Source of the DNA: Anaerococcus pacaensis 9403502
Lineage (GTDB): Bacteria > Bacillota > Clostridia > Tissierellales > Peptoniphilaceae
Assembly: GCA_000308255.3 (NCBI GenBank)
Contig: HG326663.1
Span: forward strand, 331,690-395,689
Length of the DNA: 64,000 bases
Direction of reading: 5' to 3'
The stretch's first letter is position 1; every line of letters starts with the position of its first letter. Below are positions 15,858-25,472 of the stretch, in pieces. Below the pieces are notes generated by a model. It had not been told where the DNA came from, ran no database searches, and worked only from the letters and a program-made list of their open reading frames with translations. Position numbers and translations under genes: made by a program.

Positions 15858-18137
15858 TTAAGCTAAAAGTAATCCCTGATCTTTTTCCCCTTTTCTCACT
15901 AGTACTGATCCGCCTATTATCATTAGGATACCTACTGCTACGAGTATTACTATTCTAATGTCACCTGTTTTTACCAGCGGGCCTCTTGGGATGCCTGGAG
16001 TGTCACTTGGGACGTAATAGGTTGTGCCTGGAGGGCTTACTACTGGTGGTACTGATTGTCTAGGTGGTGTAGTGCTTGGTGGGTTTACCACTGGTGGCAC
16101 TGTCTGTCTAGGTGGAGTGGTGGTTGGAGGAGTCACAGTTGGTGGTGTGGTTCCTGGTGGGCTTACTACTGGTGGAACAGTAGGTCTGCCTGGTGTTCTC
16201 TTATTTACTATCATTCTAGCTTCGTTTTGGTAGCTAGTAGCTGTGATTTCAAATTCGATTGGGTTTACATCTAGGACGTGACCTGCTGGTGCAGTGGTTT
16301 CACGTAGGATATATTTGCCATATGGGAGATTGGTTAGCTCAAATTCACCATTTTCGCCTGATCTTATGGTCAGTCTTCTGCCATTTGCTTCATATGGGCT
16401 TGGTCTACCATTTTCATCTAATCTATATACGGCAAATAGGGCACCTGCTAGCCTCTTTTGCTCTTCACTGTCGTCTACTTTTATGAATCTGTAGCCACCA
16501 TTTGGTTCATCTGGAGTAGGTGGATTGACTGTTGGAGGAGTGACTGGTCTGTTTGTAAGTGTGGTTGAATTTTTAGTACGATTTAGTCTTTCTGATTCTT
16601 TGCCTCTATTTTCAGCTAGATTGTAACCATTAGCTGGCTCATTTTCTCTGAAATAGTATTGGCCATCAGCTAGGCCTGTTACAACGATTTGACCATTTGT
16701 GTCTGTGTATAGTTGGTATACTTGGTCAGCTTGATTGATATTTTCTCTAAATTCGTATTTGCCATTTTTACCAGCTAGGGCTACTCTTTCAGTAGTGGTG
16801 CTTAGTGTGATGTTTTCGGCATTTTCTGTTGGTCTTACTCTGTATAGCTCAAAGCCCACTCTATCGATTGGGTTTTTAGTGATACCGTCTGTTTTTGTTA
16901 GAGTGAGATTGATAGGTGTTGGGTTGGTGAAGTTTAATACGTCTACCACGCCATTTCTTTTGGCTTCATAGAAGGTGTCTGTGTTTGATACATATCCAGC
17001 TGGAGCTTTTACTTCTCTAAATACATATTTAGATTCCTCTGGAAGCTCTGGTAGGCCATCGATTTCGATTTTACCTTGGGCGTCAGTTTTGAAAATGTGG
17101 TCTGCTCCATTTTCGATAATGAAGTCGCCATCAGCATCGTAGCCTACTGGTACGTAAGATGTGCCAGTTTTTACATATAATCTGAATTCTGCACCTGCTA
17201 GGCGTTTGTTTCTGTCATTGCCGTCGTACTTGTGTAGGGTGATTTTAAATCCAGTACCCTTGTCTTTTGGCTCAGAGTTTACTACATCTGGTAGGGTGTA
17301 GCCTTGGGCTGGGATAAAGTCAAAGCTGTATTTATTGTCCTCTGCTCTGTCATATAGGACATAAGGAGCGATTGTTTTAGTTTCAACAAAGGTATACTTG
17401 CCTGCTGGGAGGCCATTTACTACAATATTACCAGTTGGATTTGTCACTAGATCTGTAGTAGTATCAACTTCATTAGCATTTGCATCATAGATATATTGAC
17501 CCTTAGCAGTACTGCGAAGTCTTACTTTTTCTCCCTTTTCGTTTAATAGGTCGAAGTGTACGCCTTCTAGGTCGATAGTCTTTTCTTCTTTTGAAGCCTT
17601 GTCATATGCTATTTTGTGTAGTATAAGTGGTTTTTCTGGTCTCTTGGTCTTTGCATTTGCAGTGCTTGTAGCACCAGACTCAGCATTCCAAGCTATAGCT
17701 ATGATTTTAAATTCGTGGCTATCTGCTGACTCTTTAGTTTCTTTGAAAATATAAGCACCTGGAGCCACTCCACGCACAGCCATCACATCATGAGTAGGTG
17801 CATTTGCTGGCTCTGCCTTAGATGCTTCTGTCAGTGTGCCTTCTTGGCCAAGTTCTTTTACGATATCTTCGATAGACATAGCATCGTACTTTAGAGATGC
17901 TGCTTGCAATTGTTCGTTAGTCAGCTCCGTATCAGATATCTTGAAATATCTCATCTGACGAGCTTTGCCATTTACATCTGATCCATTTCTAGGTATGCGG
18001 ATATCAAGACTTCCGCTAGCATTGATAGGAGTAGTCTCAGCTGCACTAGCCCCTGCAAATGGCGACACTAAAACACTTAGCATCATCATAATGCTAAGCA
18101 AACCCGCCATAATCTTGGATTTGTATTTATGTAACAT
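15858..18137 (-). CDS. SpaA/Cna-B-type ancillary pilin or surface protein, LVKTG-anchored
   Basis: A 759-aa sortase substrate. Seen: signal peptide (1-33); an N-terminal domain with KYDAMSIEDIVKEL and a VAPGAYIFKET strand; four Cna-B/SpaA prealbumin-like domains starting near LILHKIAYD (about 172), FKITLHKYDG (about 297), LTLTKTDGI (about 412) and YRFIKVDDS (about 550), with E-box-like strands (YTFVETKT, YVFREVKAP, YYFRENEP, YILRETTAP); a Pro-rich repeat tail (about 652-715) built from PPVVSPPGTT and PPxxTPPR units; sorting signal LVKTG at 721, hydrophobic helix and positive tail. Val in place of Pro in the sorting motif is unusual. The Pro-rich tail suggests a basal, wall-linked subunit. AGAGGAG precedes the start. 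Confidence 0.85.
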   Translation of the reverse strand: MLHKYKSKIMAGLLSIMMMLSVLVSPFAGASAAETTPINASGSLDIRIPRNGSDVNGKARQMRYFKISDTELTNEQLQAASLKYDAMSIEDIVKELGQEGTLTEASKAEPANAPTHDVMAVRGVAPGAYIFKETKESADSHEFKIIAIAWNAESGATSTANAKTKRPEKPLILHKIAYDKASKEEKTIDLEGVHFDLLNEKGEKVRLRSTAKGQYIYDANANEVDTTTDLVTNPTGNIVVNGLPAGKYTFVETKTIAPYVLYDRAEDNKYSFDFIPAQGYTLPDVVNSEPKDKGTGFKITLHKYDGNDRNKRLAGAEFRLYVKTGTSYVPVGYDADGDFIIENGADHIFKTDAQGKIEIDGLPELPEESKYVFREVKAPAGYVSNTDTFYEAKRNGVVDVLNFTNPTPINLTLTKTDGITKNPIDRVGFELYRVRPTENAENITLSTTTERVALAGKNGKYEFRENINQADQVYQLYTDTNGQIVVTGLADGQYYFRENEPANGYNLAENRGKESERLNRTKNSTTLTNRPVTPPTVNPPTPDEPNGGYRFIKVDDSEEQKRLAGALFAVYRLDENGRPSPYEANGRRLTIRSGENGEFELTNLPYGKYILRETTAPAGHVLDVNPIEFEITATSYQNEARMIVNKRTPGRPTVPPVVSPPGTTPPTVTPPTTTPPRQTVPPVVNPPSTTPPRQSVPPVVSPPGTTYYVPSDTPGIPRGPLVKTGDIRIVILVAVGILMIIGGSVLVRKGEKDQGLLLA

Positions 18138-18301
18138 AATCTCTCCTCTAAGAATTTCTAATAAATATGTATATTCCCCGTTTTATTTATCTAATTTTAA
18201 ATAGATTTAGTCGCTTATATTATATCGTAATTATAACTAATATACAATCAATTTAGTAGGGTATTTTAGAGATGTTAGGAGAAAATTACTATATATAAAA
18301 A

Positions 18302-18324
18302 GAAAAAACAAGGCATCGCCTTGT
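18302..18324 (-). terminator. Terminator of the toxin-antitoxin operon
   Basis: Minus-strand CAAGGC/GCCTTG hairpin followed by a T tract, directly after the stop of the toxin-like gene. Confidence 0.85.
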
Positions 18325-18334
18325 TGGTAAATAT

Positions 18335-18715
18335 CTATAAAACATCTGCATAATAATCTGCTACTTTCGATGATATTTCACTATAAAGAAGAGGATATTC
18401 ATCTCTCATATCATCACAAATTTTATCAATTAAATCAGTTTCATTTATTGTTTGAACTTTATTAGCCCTGATATAAGAGACCTCCCTCGACAAATTTAAC
18501 TTTGGATATTTATTTCTATCCACCTTCACATCATAAATCGAATTTATCCTACTACTATCAGTAATACTCGATACTGGAAGGGCAGATAAATCAATTGGAG
18601 GTCTCCTCTGCTCTTCTTTATTGATCAAAAATGGTCTTTTCTTCGCCCTAACTTTATTTGACTTGATATCATAGTTTCGAAAAGCGACTGTAAATATACA
18701 ACCGACCTTACTCAT
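18335..18715 (-). CDS. Putative MazF/PemK-like toxin paired with a Panacea antitoxin
   Basis: A 126-aa protein lacking signal or membrane segments. The N-terminal part has KVRAKKRPFLI, like the K-x-RPVLVI strand of MazF/PemK endoribonucleases, followed by LPVSSITDSSR and later SYIRANKVQTINETDLIDKI, which resembles the MazF strand ending and final helix. The match is by motif only and is moderate. It begins 8 bp inside the 3' end of the Panacea-domain gene, as expected for a toxin coupled to its antitoxin. If a toxin, it would cleave RNA; other toxin folds also pair with Panacea antitoxins. Confidence 0.6.
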   Translation of the reverse strand: MSKVGCIFTVAFRNYDIKSNKVRAKKRPFLINKEEQRRPPIDLSALPVSSITDSSRINSIYDVKVDRNKYPKLNLSREVSYIRANKVQTINETDLIDKICDDMRDEYPLLYSEISSKVADYYADVL

Positions 18716-19223
18716 TTATTAGATCCCCATCAAAATCTTCAAATTCATCGACATACATATCGAAAATATAATCATAAGGACGCAAATTTGCTGCATCTTC
18801 TCTTATATCTTCAATATTTAGCTTTCTACTTCCATCCTCTCCATCACCTAATCCTTCTCGACTCTTTTTCCAGGATTCCTCATCATGGGTAAGATTGGCT
18901 AAATACCATGCCTCATACATACCGTATTGGGCAACTACATTATTAACCACATACATTTCGACATCTGTCAAATTCAAATCATTTGAATTGGCAATTGGTA
19001 CATAATTTTCATCAAAAAAATGTCTTAGCTCAGGGAGAACAGGCCCGTGTTTCCATCCCTCAAATTGATTATCAAATAAAGGCTCACCGGTCAAAAGCAA
19101 AGCTTCTCTTTGGCAGAGGTACATCAATTTTTGAAGTTTTAATTCACTATTATCGTATCTGCTGCCTGTCTGATTTTCGTATGCTAATATTAGATATCTA
19201 GCAACATCATAAACTTTATTCAT
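18708..19223 (-). CDS. Panacea-domain (SocA-like, DUF4065) antitoxin
   Basis: A 171-aa protein. Seen: VYDVARYLILAY at the N-terminus, then LKLQKLMYLCQREALLLTG and FEGWKHGPVLPELRHFF, the hallmark strands of the Panacea/SocA domain. The open frame extends upstream to 19277, but AAGGAGG lies just before the ATG at 19223, so that start is used. Panacea proteins are antitoxins that neutralise many unrelated toxins encoded next door. The gene is upstream of and overlaps the MazF-like gene. Confidence 0.85.
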   Translation of the reverse strand: MNKVYDVARYLILAYENQTGSRYDNSELKLQKLMYLCQREALLLTGEPLFDNQFEGWKHGPVLPELRHFFDENYVPIANSNDLNLTDVEMYVVNNVVAQYGMYEAWYLANLTHDEESWKKSREGLGDGEDGSRKLNIEDIREDAANLRPYDYIFDMYVDEFEDFDGDLINE

Positions 19224-19316
19224 AACATACCTCCTTAAAATATATATAATTATACCCCAAATAAATACGTATATCATAAGTGAATATGGGCATAATTATT
19301 AATATAGGAGCTTATA

Positions 19317-19946
19317 ATGAAACATACTTTTGATTATATAAAAACAGGTGATAAACCCACCATCGAAAAATACATACTACTCAGCGGTTCGCCTCGTAGG
19401 GCTAGTTTGCTGAACTTTTTGGAGCCTGAAATACGAAAAACTAATATAGACGAAAGAGCTATCCAGGAATTTTTTATGAACAAATACAAAAACGACCCTT
19501 TCATTCACAGAGTCGGAAAAACTTGTTGTGAAATCTCCCGTGCCAAGGCCGATACAGAATTGGAAGATTGCGCCATGTACATAGCAGCCGACACTATGGT
19601 GGTAATGGATGGTCAAATCTACAACAAACCCACCGACATGGACCAAGCGCGAGAAATGTTTCTCTCATATTTTGGCAAAACCCACCACGTAATCACCAGC
19701 GTATGTCTTAAAATGAAAGACTACGAAGACAGCTTCTACACCATAGCGGAAGTAGAATTCGTGCCATATTATAGTGAACTATCTCTAATCATCAATGAAT
19801 ATCTTACAGAAGAAAATGTGATGGACAAGGCTGGAGCTTATGGTATACAGGATTTGGATCCTAGGTTGGTTAGGAGGATAAGTGGAGATATCAACACCAT
19901 CATAGGCCTGCCTGTGGCGGAAGTGGCTTATAGGATATATCAATGA
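19317..19946 (+). CDS. maf: Maf-family nucleoside triphosphate pyrophosphatase
   Basis: A 209-aa Maf protein that hydrolyses non-canonical or excess NTPs to NMPs. Seen: the phosphate-binding motif SGSPRRASLL (23-32), the CEISRAKA segment, AADTMVV with the catalytic Asp, and the closing KAGAYGIQD and GLPV motifs. Its length is typical. It is transcribed divergently from the antitoxin gene; an AGGAG site precedes the ATG. A 48-bp repeat begins at the last base of its stop codon. Confidence 0.93.
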   Translation: MKHTFDYIKTGDKPTIEKYILLSGSPRRASLLNFLEPEIRKTNIDERAIQEFFMNKYKNDPFIHRVGKTCCEISRAKADTELEDCAMYIAADTMVVMDGQIYNKPTDMDQAREMFLSYFGKTHHVITSVCLKMKDYEDSFYTIAEVEFVPYYSELSLIINEYLTEENVMDKAGAYGIQDLDPRLVRRISGDINTIIGLPVAEVAYRIYQ

Positions 19947-19993
19947 TGCAACGATAAATTTATCGTATCATTTATCGTATCATATTTGATACG
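19946..19993 (+). repeat. 48-bp direct repeat, left copy
   Basis: Matches 21324-21371 at 46 of 48 positions in the same orientation. It contains the perfect 14-bp palindrome CGATAAATTTATCG and repeated TATCGTATCA units; more TGATACG motifs follow to about 20008. The two copies bracket the AlbA_2-type gene. Confidence 0.85.
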
Positions 19994-20026
19994 TATAATG
20001 ATACGATAGGTTTAAGTTACTACTAT

Positions 20027-21283
20027 TCACTTTATTGAGTATTTGGTAGATCTCCCTTTGCCTTCAACTTTAATTAAGTCATTTTCTTTTAACTGATTGA
20101 GCAATCTAATCACCTTTGATCTTTCGAAAGATGTAAGCGTTTCGATTTCACTTCTCGATAATTGTCGGCTGTTTTTTAATTCGTTGTATACTTTTTCGAG
20201 ATCAGCACTTAAACCCAATTCCGCCTGTTTATTAAAGATTGGAAGTATGATTGTAACAAATTCATCATTTACTTCAAACTCTGGCTTAGACATACTCATC
20301 TTATACTCTTCATTTATTCTGAATATACCTGTCCCTAGTTTATCAATATAATTAAATCTCTGGAATACATTCGATATTATAGGATTGCGTGGAGATGATA
20401 CTCTTCTATTAAGATAAATATCCAAGCTTAAGTTGTTAGGAAGTCCACCTGGCGAAGTAATTTCAATACTATCATTGTAAAAACTTATACTAATGTATTG
20501 TTTAAGATCCCAACGTCTATGAACTATTGCATTAGCCAATGCTTCCCTGAATGCAATCTTAGGAATTGTGTAATATCTATTTCTACTCTTCCCCTCTATT
20601 ATTTCATAACTATAATACTGATCAAACAAATCCATCACAGTATTAAAAGCCTCAAGTATAGAAATATACTCAAAATTCTTTCTATAATCTATAACATTTA
20701 CAGAATCACCGAACCTAACCAAATCTATTATATGATAATCATTTGTATCAGCCATTAAAACTGCAGCAATATTATAACCTAATTTTTCATTATACAGATC
20801 AAAAGATTTTAATAAATCTAAGTCTGGGTCTGAAATTCCCATTCTACTTTTCGCTTGATTAAAGAAATAATTAAAAGTCAAATTTTGTAAAGGAGATTTC
20901 AGCTGTTCAAAATCAAGGTTCTTACCCCTGAGAATTAGATTGTTTAATTCTGTCCTATCTACCTCAACATCTGATGAATCAGACCTTTTATACGCTTTTT
21001 TCTTATAATAATATGGCTTTTCTTCACCCTCGTATACGGTCAATATTACAAGCATTTTGTCAAAATCCAAATTAATACTAAACTCTGGCCTAGGTTTGAT
21101 AGAATCATTAATTTTATTCTCTATTTTAAGCTTAACTTCATCCAAATCATTTATGCCAATTTCATGGCCAGAGTTATCTAATCCAAATATAATCCTACCG
21201 TCGTTATAATTTGCAAAAGATGAAACTGTTTTTAAAAAATTATCAGATAATTTTTCCTTTAACTCATAATTGTAGACTTCCAT
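20027..21283 (-). CDS. AlbA_2 (Schlafen-like) / HATPase_4 DNA-binding regulator
   Basis: A 418-aa protein of the family often labelled RecG-like or divergent AAA-4. Seen: N-terminal AlbA_2 domain (about 1-120; ASFANYNDGRIIFGLDNSG); middle region; HATPase_c_4-like part with REALANAIVHRRWD, ITSPGGLP and the signature SSPRNPIISNVF...IDKLGTGI (about 240-320); a C-terminal winged helix (about 360-418; LSRSEIETLTSFERSKVIRLLNQL). The first residues are shorter than in many homologues (no E-x-K-xx box ahead of the LSDNFLKT segment), so the N-terminus may be trimmed. An AAGGAG site precedes the ATG. Probably a DNA-binding regulator; the flanking repeats may be its operators. Confidence 0.8.
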   Translation of the reverse strand: MEVYNYELKEKLSDNFLKTVSSFANYNDGRIIFGLDNSGHEIGINDLDEVKLKIENKINDSIKPRPEFSINLDFDKMLVILTVYEGEEKPYYYKKKAYKRSDSSDVEVDRTELNNLILRGKNLDFEQLKSPLQNLTFNYFFNQAKSRMGISDPDLDLLKSFDLYNEKLGYNIAAVLMADTNDYHIIDLVRFGDSVNVIDYRKNFEYISILEAFNTVMDLFDQYYSYEIIEGKSRNRYYTIPKIAFREALANAIVHRRWDLKQYISISFYNDSIEITSPGGLPNNLSLDIYLNRRVSSPRNPIISNVFQRFNYIDKLGTGIFRINEEYKMSMSKPEFEVNDEFVTIILPIFNKQAELGLSADLEKVYNELKNSRQLSRSEIETLTSFERSKVIRLLNQLKENDLIKVEGKGRSTKYSIK

Positions 21284-21323
21284 ATAATACTCCTTAGTTA
21301 TATTTTAGCTTTGAGATTATATT

Positions 21324-21371
21324 ATGCAACGATAAATTTATCGTATCATTTATCGTCTCATCTTTGATACG
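21324..21371 (+). repeat. 48-bp direct repeat, right copy
   Basis: Second copy of the repeat at 19946-19993, ending 40-88 bp upstream of the AlbA_2 gene start, in its promoter region. It differs at two positions (A to C in each). Additional GATACG and CGATAAGATACG motifs follow to about 21394. Confidence 0.85.
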
Positions 21372-21410
21372 AAAAAAGGACGATAAGATACGAATAAAAT
21401 AATTGAATAT

Positions 21411-22253
21411 TTATTTATTTTTATTCTTTCTCATATTCAAATCTTCCATAAGCCCTCTAAGGAACCTATCCAGCACATCATATATCCTATACACCAAGCC
21501 CTTTTCAAGCAAGAAATACATCAAGACCCCGCTAATAATCAGCATCAGTCCACCATCCCACAGTGAGCTGTCTATGGTGTGGAGGATGAGGGATTCCTCC
21601 CTTTCAAATTCGACGAAAATGTTGGAAATCCCTGTCGCTTTCACCAGGATATATGATAGGAAAATGATCGCTAGCAAGAAATCCACATCCACAAAGCCGT
21701 ACTCATCCGCCATACTAAGCCCATAGTCCGACTTAAACTTCTTCCCACGCTGGGTTTGGAAAAAGCCAGTTGCAAAAGCATATACCAATACAACCGCCGT
21801 GGTCATATAGTCAAAGCCAACTGACGCGAGGAAGCCAAATATGATATAAAAAGCAAATATAATCAAAATATTCTTCACACGAAGCCCAGAAATCAGCCTC
21901 ACAATCTCAATCATAATCCACCAAGCAATCACAACCCTATTGATTACAAGGACAATATTCTCAACCAAGTCAATATCAGCCGTACTCATCCTCGCAATAT
22001 CTAATATATAATTATTGATCCCAAACACACAAAAAGCCAGGCACATAGTATTAAGCACACGCGCCCACTTATACTCCACACCGACCGAGTCATTAGACTT
22101 CATAGCCTTCGAAACCCTACGTCTCATATATAAGACCAGTCCAGTAATAAAGATAAAAGTAGTGATACCAACATAAGGGCTAAGCGCCACCCATTTCGGC
22201 AACATTATAATAGCAATCAACATCAATATCTCAATCAATACAAATCTACGCAT
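21411..22253 (-). CDS. Multi-pass membrane protein, unknown
   Basis: A 280-aa integral membrane protein with about seven or eight hydrophobic segments spread over its length and a Lys/Asn-rich C-terminal tail. No catalytic motif or transporter signature is recognised. Strong AGGAG upstream. It stands alone between the AlbA_2 regulator and another membrane protein, both on the same strand. Confidence 0.75.
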   Translation of the reverse strand: MRRFVLIEILMLIAIIMLPKWVALSPYVGITTFIFITGLVLYMRRRVSKAMKSNDSVGVEYKWARVLNTMCLAFCVFGINNYILDIARMSTADIDLVENIVLVINRVVIAWWIMIEIVRLISGLRVKNILIIFAFYIIFGFLASVGFDYMTTAVVLVYAFATGFFQTQRGKKFKSDYGLSMADEYGFVDVDFLLAIIFLSYILVKATGISNIFVEFEREESLILHTIDSSLWDGGLMLIISGVLMYFLLEKGLVYRIYDVLDRFLRGLMEDLNMRKNKNK

Positions 22254-22343
22254 TACATTCTCCTGTGGGTGATTTTGCTTATATTATATATGGATTTGGG
22301 GGAGAAGGAAAGATAATTCAGATCTTACGAGACAATAATTCTT

Positions 22344-23084
22344 CTATATATTTTCATGGTTATCATCATGATTATTACAATGCAGATATTTAATATCTGA
22401 TAATGCTGACAATTCATTCAAATCATTTATAAGATAATCCAAATCATAGTAAAGTCTATTAGATTTATACTCTATCAATCTATAAAAATAGAATACTACA
22501 ACTAGAATAACAATCATAGTCATTATTGTGTTACCGTCAAAATTGAATTCTATAAAGAATTTTTTAACATCATTGGATTCAAATTTATTAATTTTTATGA
22601 ATATCCCTAATATTGATGAAACTGTAGTTATCATTGCAAAAAACCTAGCTATAATATTGTTTTTTCTAATAATACGCTGTTGTTTCATTGAAAATAAATT
22701 TATCAGAGATTGAAGTCTTGCTGTAGTATTGATGCTATATTCATCTAAAATATTTATTAACTTTTTCATGTTATAATTATTAATAATATTTTTATCGTGA
22801 TTTTCGCTATAAGCATTTATTGTTAAGATAACACTTAGAACTAAAAAACCAATAAAAGTGGGAACAAAAAAATTGGTCAATAACCAACTTGTGGCATAAC
22901 CTAAGAACATCGACAATATTACGCATATAATTCCTAATAAAATTAATTTAATTGTGGACATATTTTCATCTTCTATAGCTTCATCCAACTTTTTTGAAGT
23001 TCGATATTTCTGAAAGATAGTTTTAGTTAATTTCAAGTCCTCTTCTGTTAGATTTTTCCATAATATTTTTTCATTATTAGTCAT
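22344..23084 (-). CDS. Membrane protein with two hairpin transmembrane pairs, unknown
   Basis: A 246-aa protein with a cytosolic N-terminal stretch, two transmembrane helices (about 48-88), a basic and polar middle region, two more helices (about 145-205) and a polar C-terminus ending in a His/Asn/Asp-rich tail. The open frame reaches 23123, but GGAGAAATC precedes the ATG at 23084 and the extension overlaps the pilin terminator, so 23084 is preferred. Family unknown; the topology recalls SLATT-type 2TM effectors but no motif supports that. Confidence 0.7.
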   Translation of the reverse strand: MTNNEKILWKNLTEEDLKLTKTIFQKYRTSKKLDEAIEDENMSTIKLILLGIICVILSMFLGYATSWLLTNFFVPTFIGFLVLSVILTINAYSENHDKNIINNYNMKKLINILDEYSINTTARLQSLINLFSMKQQRIIRKNNIIARFFAMITTVSSILGIFIKINKFESNDVKKFFIEFNFDGNTIMTMIVILVVVFYFYRLIEYKSNRLYYDLDYLINDLNELSALSDIKYLHCNNHDDNHENI

Positions 23085-23102
23085 TTTGATTTCTCCAAAT
23101 AA

Positions 23103-23130
23103 ATTTAAAAGACCCAGGACCAAGTCCTGA
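23103..23130 (-). terminator. Terminator of the major pilin gene
   Basis: Minus-strand CAGGAC/GTCCTG stem, extendable by wobble pairs to ten, followed by TCTTTTAAATTT, 36 bp after the pilin stop. Confidence 0.75.
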
Positions 23131-23165
23131 GCCTTTAATTGCTTTTTCTATTATACTATCGAGGC

Positions 23166-25472
23166 TTACGCTTCAACAGAGTTTCTTCTTTTCATAGCTA
23201 CGATTGCAGCAACTACGATTGCAGCACCTGCTACGTAGAAGATTAGAGAACCAATACCACCTGTTTGTGGGATTGTAACTTTCTTGTTGATAACTTTCAT
23301 TGCATTATCTTCAAGAGATTCATCATCTAAAGCAAAATCTATATTTTTAACATCTTGACTTCCTGTAGCAGTAATTTCAAAATCAAACTCTGCTGTTTCT
23401 GGAAGTGCATAGTCTTTAGGTGCAACTACTTCGACTAAAGTATAATGTCCTGGCGCTAGACCAGCTACTTCAAATTGACCTAATTCGTTAGATTTTAATC
23501 TAATATTTTTAGAATCAGTTTTAGAAGTACCTTCCCAATTTGTCATGTTGCTTAGAGTAGAATTCCAAAGTACATCTCTTCTTTTTTCTAATCTTTTAAT
23601 TTCAGCTAATGCTGCATCTTTGCCAACAAAGTTATTTTGTCCAATTGTAACAGCGATTTCATTATCAGCTTGTCTTTCATCTTCAGTTTTCGCTTTATTT
23701 TCTTTTACTGCATTGTTCCAAGCTTGAATTGCATTAACATATTCTGTTTGAGCAGCTTCATATTTTGCGCGATCTGCTGATTGACCTGTCAAGAACTCAT
23801 TAGTTCCTTTTTTCTTAATAACAAATTCAGCATTTGGTAGTCTTTCAGTACCATCTTGATTGGTTTTAACGAATTTTGCACCATATGTTACTACTTTAGG
23901 TTCTTTTGGATTAATAGGTTCTGGATTGTTCCATTTTTTGTTAACAACAGTTAACTCACCATTCTCACCTTTACCATAAGTAGCAGTTTCTCTCATGTTA
24001 TTTTTTTCTTCAACTTTATATTCGATATCTTTATCTAATCCTGTCCATTTAAATGACCATTCAGTTCCTTGGGTGGTTATGGATTCATTTGGAAGTTGAA
24101 TATCTTTTTCATTACCACTTGGTTGGTAATTACCATCTGGTGTATATGTGGTAGTTGTTTCAAGGTTTCCATTATTATCTTTTGTTTCGAATCTTACGGT
24201 ACCAATTTTCTTACCAGTTTGAGCATTGTATAGTGCGAATTCAGCCCATTCTCCAGCAGCAGGAACACCATCTGCCCAAGTTTTCTTAACTGTCATTTCG
24301 CCATTATCTTTTGGTTTATTAGGTACTGGAGTGTTTCCATGATTTTCATTATTACCATAGTGGAAAGTAACGTCGTTTGATTCAGGAATAGCTACTACTG
24401 CTTTTTCATTAACTACAGCACTATAGTCTAGTTGAATTGTTTTTACTTCAGTAGCTTTCCCTACTTCTTCTAAACCTTTTTTAGTTAGTTGTAAAGTAAA
24501 TCCATCTGCTTTTTCGTCGAGAGTATACCAATCAGCAGCCATTTCTTTATCATCATATTTAACAGATATTCCTTTGTTTTCTAAATCTGTACCTTGAGTC
24601 GCTTCTTTTCTTTGAACGAATGTAAGACCTTCAGTCATTTTATCGTCCCAGAATGCTGTTCCCCATTTTGATTTAGCAGGTACTTTTGTAGTAACTGTAT
24701 AGTCAACTACATCACCTACATTATGAGGTTCTGCAGGAGCTTCATCTTTTTGAGTATCTGTTCTTCCGTTTGGTTGTTCAGTTGTAAATTCTTTAGAAAA
24801 ATCTTTGTAAGTTTCAGGTTTTTCTTGTGTGTTTTTTGGATAAACGTGTGCGTGTTTAACTACACCTGTAGCGTTAATAAGTGGTAGTGTAATATCAACA
24901 GGAACTGCTTTCATATCAGTAAGAGTTTCTTTATCAGATCCAACATAGGATGATTTTGAATGAATCTCTTCTATTAGGAATTTACCACTAAGACCTTTAG
25001 TATTAAATACAATACCTTCTTCTTCAGTTTGGCCTGCTAGAAGCTTAAATCCTGAATCAAGATTTGCGTCTAAAGAATCAGCAGCTCCAAAAGTTGGATC
25101 TTGGTTTATTTCTTCCTTAATTGTAACGTATTTTCCTGCGTTTTCACCATCATTGTATTTAACAGCGAAGTAAACGCCAGGAATTTCCTTAGCTACGAAT
25201 CCTTCTTTACGTCCTTCTGCTGGCGCTTTTCCACCAAAGAAGTCTTCAGGATTATCAATTTTATTACCAATGTATTGAGTTCCATCTCTTCCAGTTTCAC
25301 CTGCAGTAAAAGCATCGAATGTTGTTTTGTCCATTAAGATTTTATGGAGGGTAACAGTTTCAGTAGTTTCACTTTCATCCGCACTAGCTGTAGCAAATGG
25401 AGCTACTAAAACACCGATAACCATAGCAAAAGCTGTTAAGAAAGATAAAATCTTATTTGTTGCTTTTTTCAT
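23166..25472 (-). CDS. SpaA-type major pilin, IPQTG-anchored
   Basis: A 768-aa backbone pilin polymerised by a class C sortase. Seen: signal peptide (1-31); N-terminal domain; pilin motif HVYPKN at 209-214 with the polymerising Lys213; a D2-type isopeptide domain (about 225-390; VVDYTVTTKVP); Cna-B domain (about 394-520; TVKKTWADG); a C-terminal SpaA domain (about 535-730) carrying an E-box-like strand GHYTLVEVVAPKDY and an unusual Glu/Ala/Lys-rich insertion (about 565-640); sorting signal IPQTG at 734, hydrophobic helix and KRRNS tail. AAGGAG precedes the ATG. The three class C sortases at 12-15 kb are the likely partners though several genes away. Confidence 0.92.
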   Translation of the reverse strand: MKKATNKILSFLTAFAMVIGVLVAPFATASADESETTETVTLHKILMDKTTFDAFTAGETGRDGTQYIGNKIDNPEDFFGGKAPAEGRKEGFVAKEIPGVYFAVKYNDGENAGKYVTIKEEINQDPTFGAADSLDANLDSGFKLLAGQTEEEGIVFNTKGLSGKFLIEEIHSKSSYVGSDKETLTDMKAVPVDITLPLINATGVVKHAHVYPKNTQEKPETYKDFSKEFTTEQPNGRTDTQKDEAPAEPHNVGDVVDYTVTTKVPAKSKWGTAFWDDKMTEGLTFVQRKEATQGTDLENKGISVKYDDKEMAADWYTLDEKADGFTLQLTKKGLEEVGKATEVKTIQLDYSAVVNEKAVVAIPESNDVTFHYGNNENHGNTPVPNKPKDNGEMTVKKTWADGVPAAGEWAEFALYNAQTGKKIGTVRFETKDNNGNLETTTTYTPDGNYQPSGNEKDIQLPNESITTQGTEWSFKWTGLDKDIEYKVEEKNNMRETATYGKGENGELTVVNKKWNNPEPINPKEPKVVTYGAKFVKTNQDGTERLPNAEFVIKKKGTNEFLTGQSADRAKYEAAQTEYVNAIQAWNNAVKENKAKTEDERQADNEIAVTIGQNNFVGKDAALAEIKRLEKRRDVLWNSTLSNMTNWEGTSKTDSKNIRLKSNELGQFEVAGLAPGHYTLVEVVAPKDYALPETAEFDFEITATGSQDVKNIDFALDDESLEDNAMKVINKKVTIPQTGGIGSLIFYVAGAAIVVAAIVAMKRRNSVEA

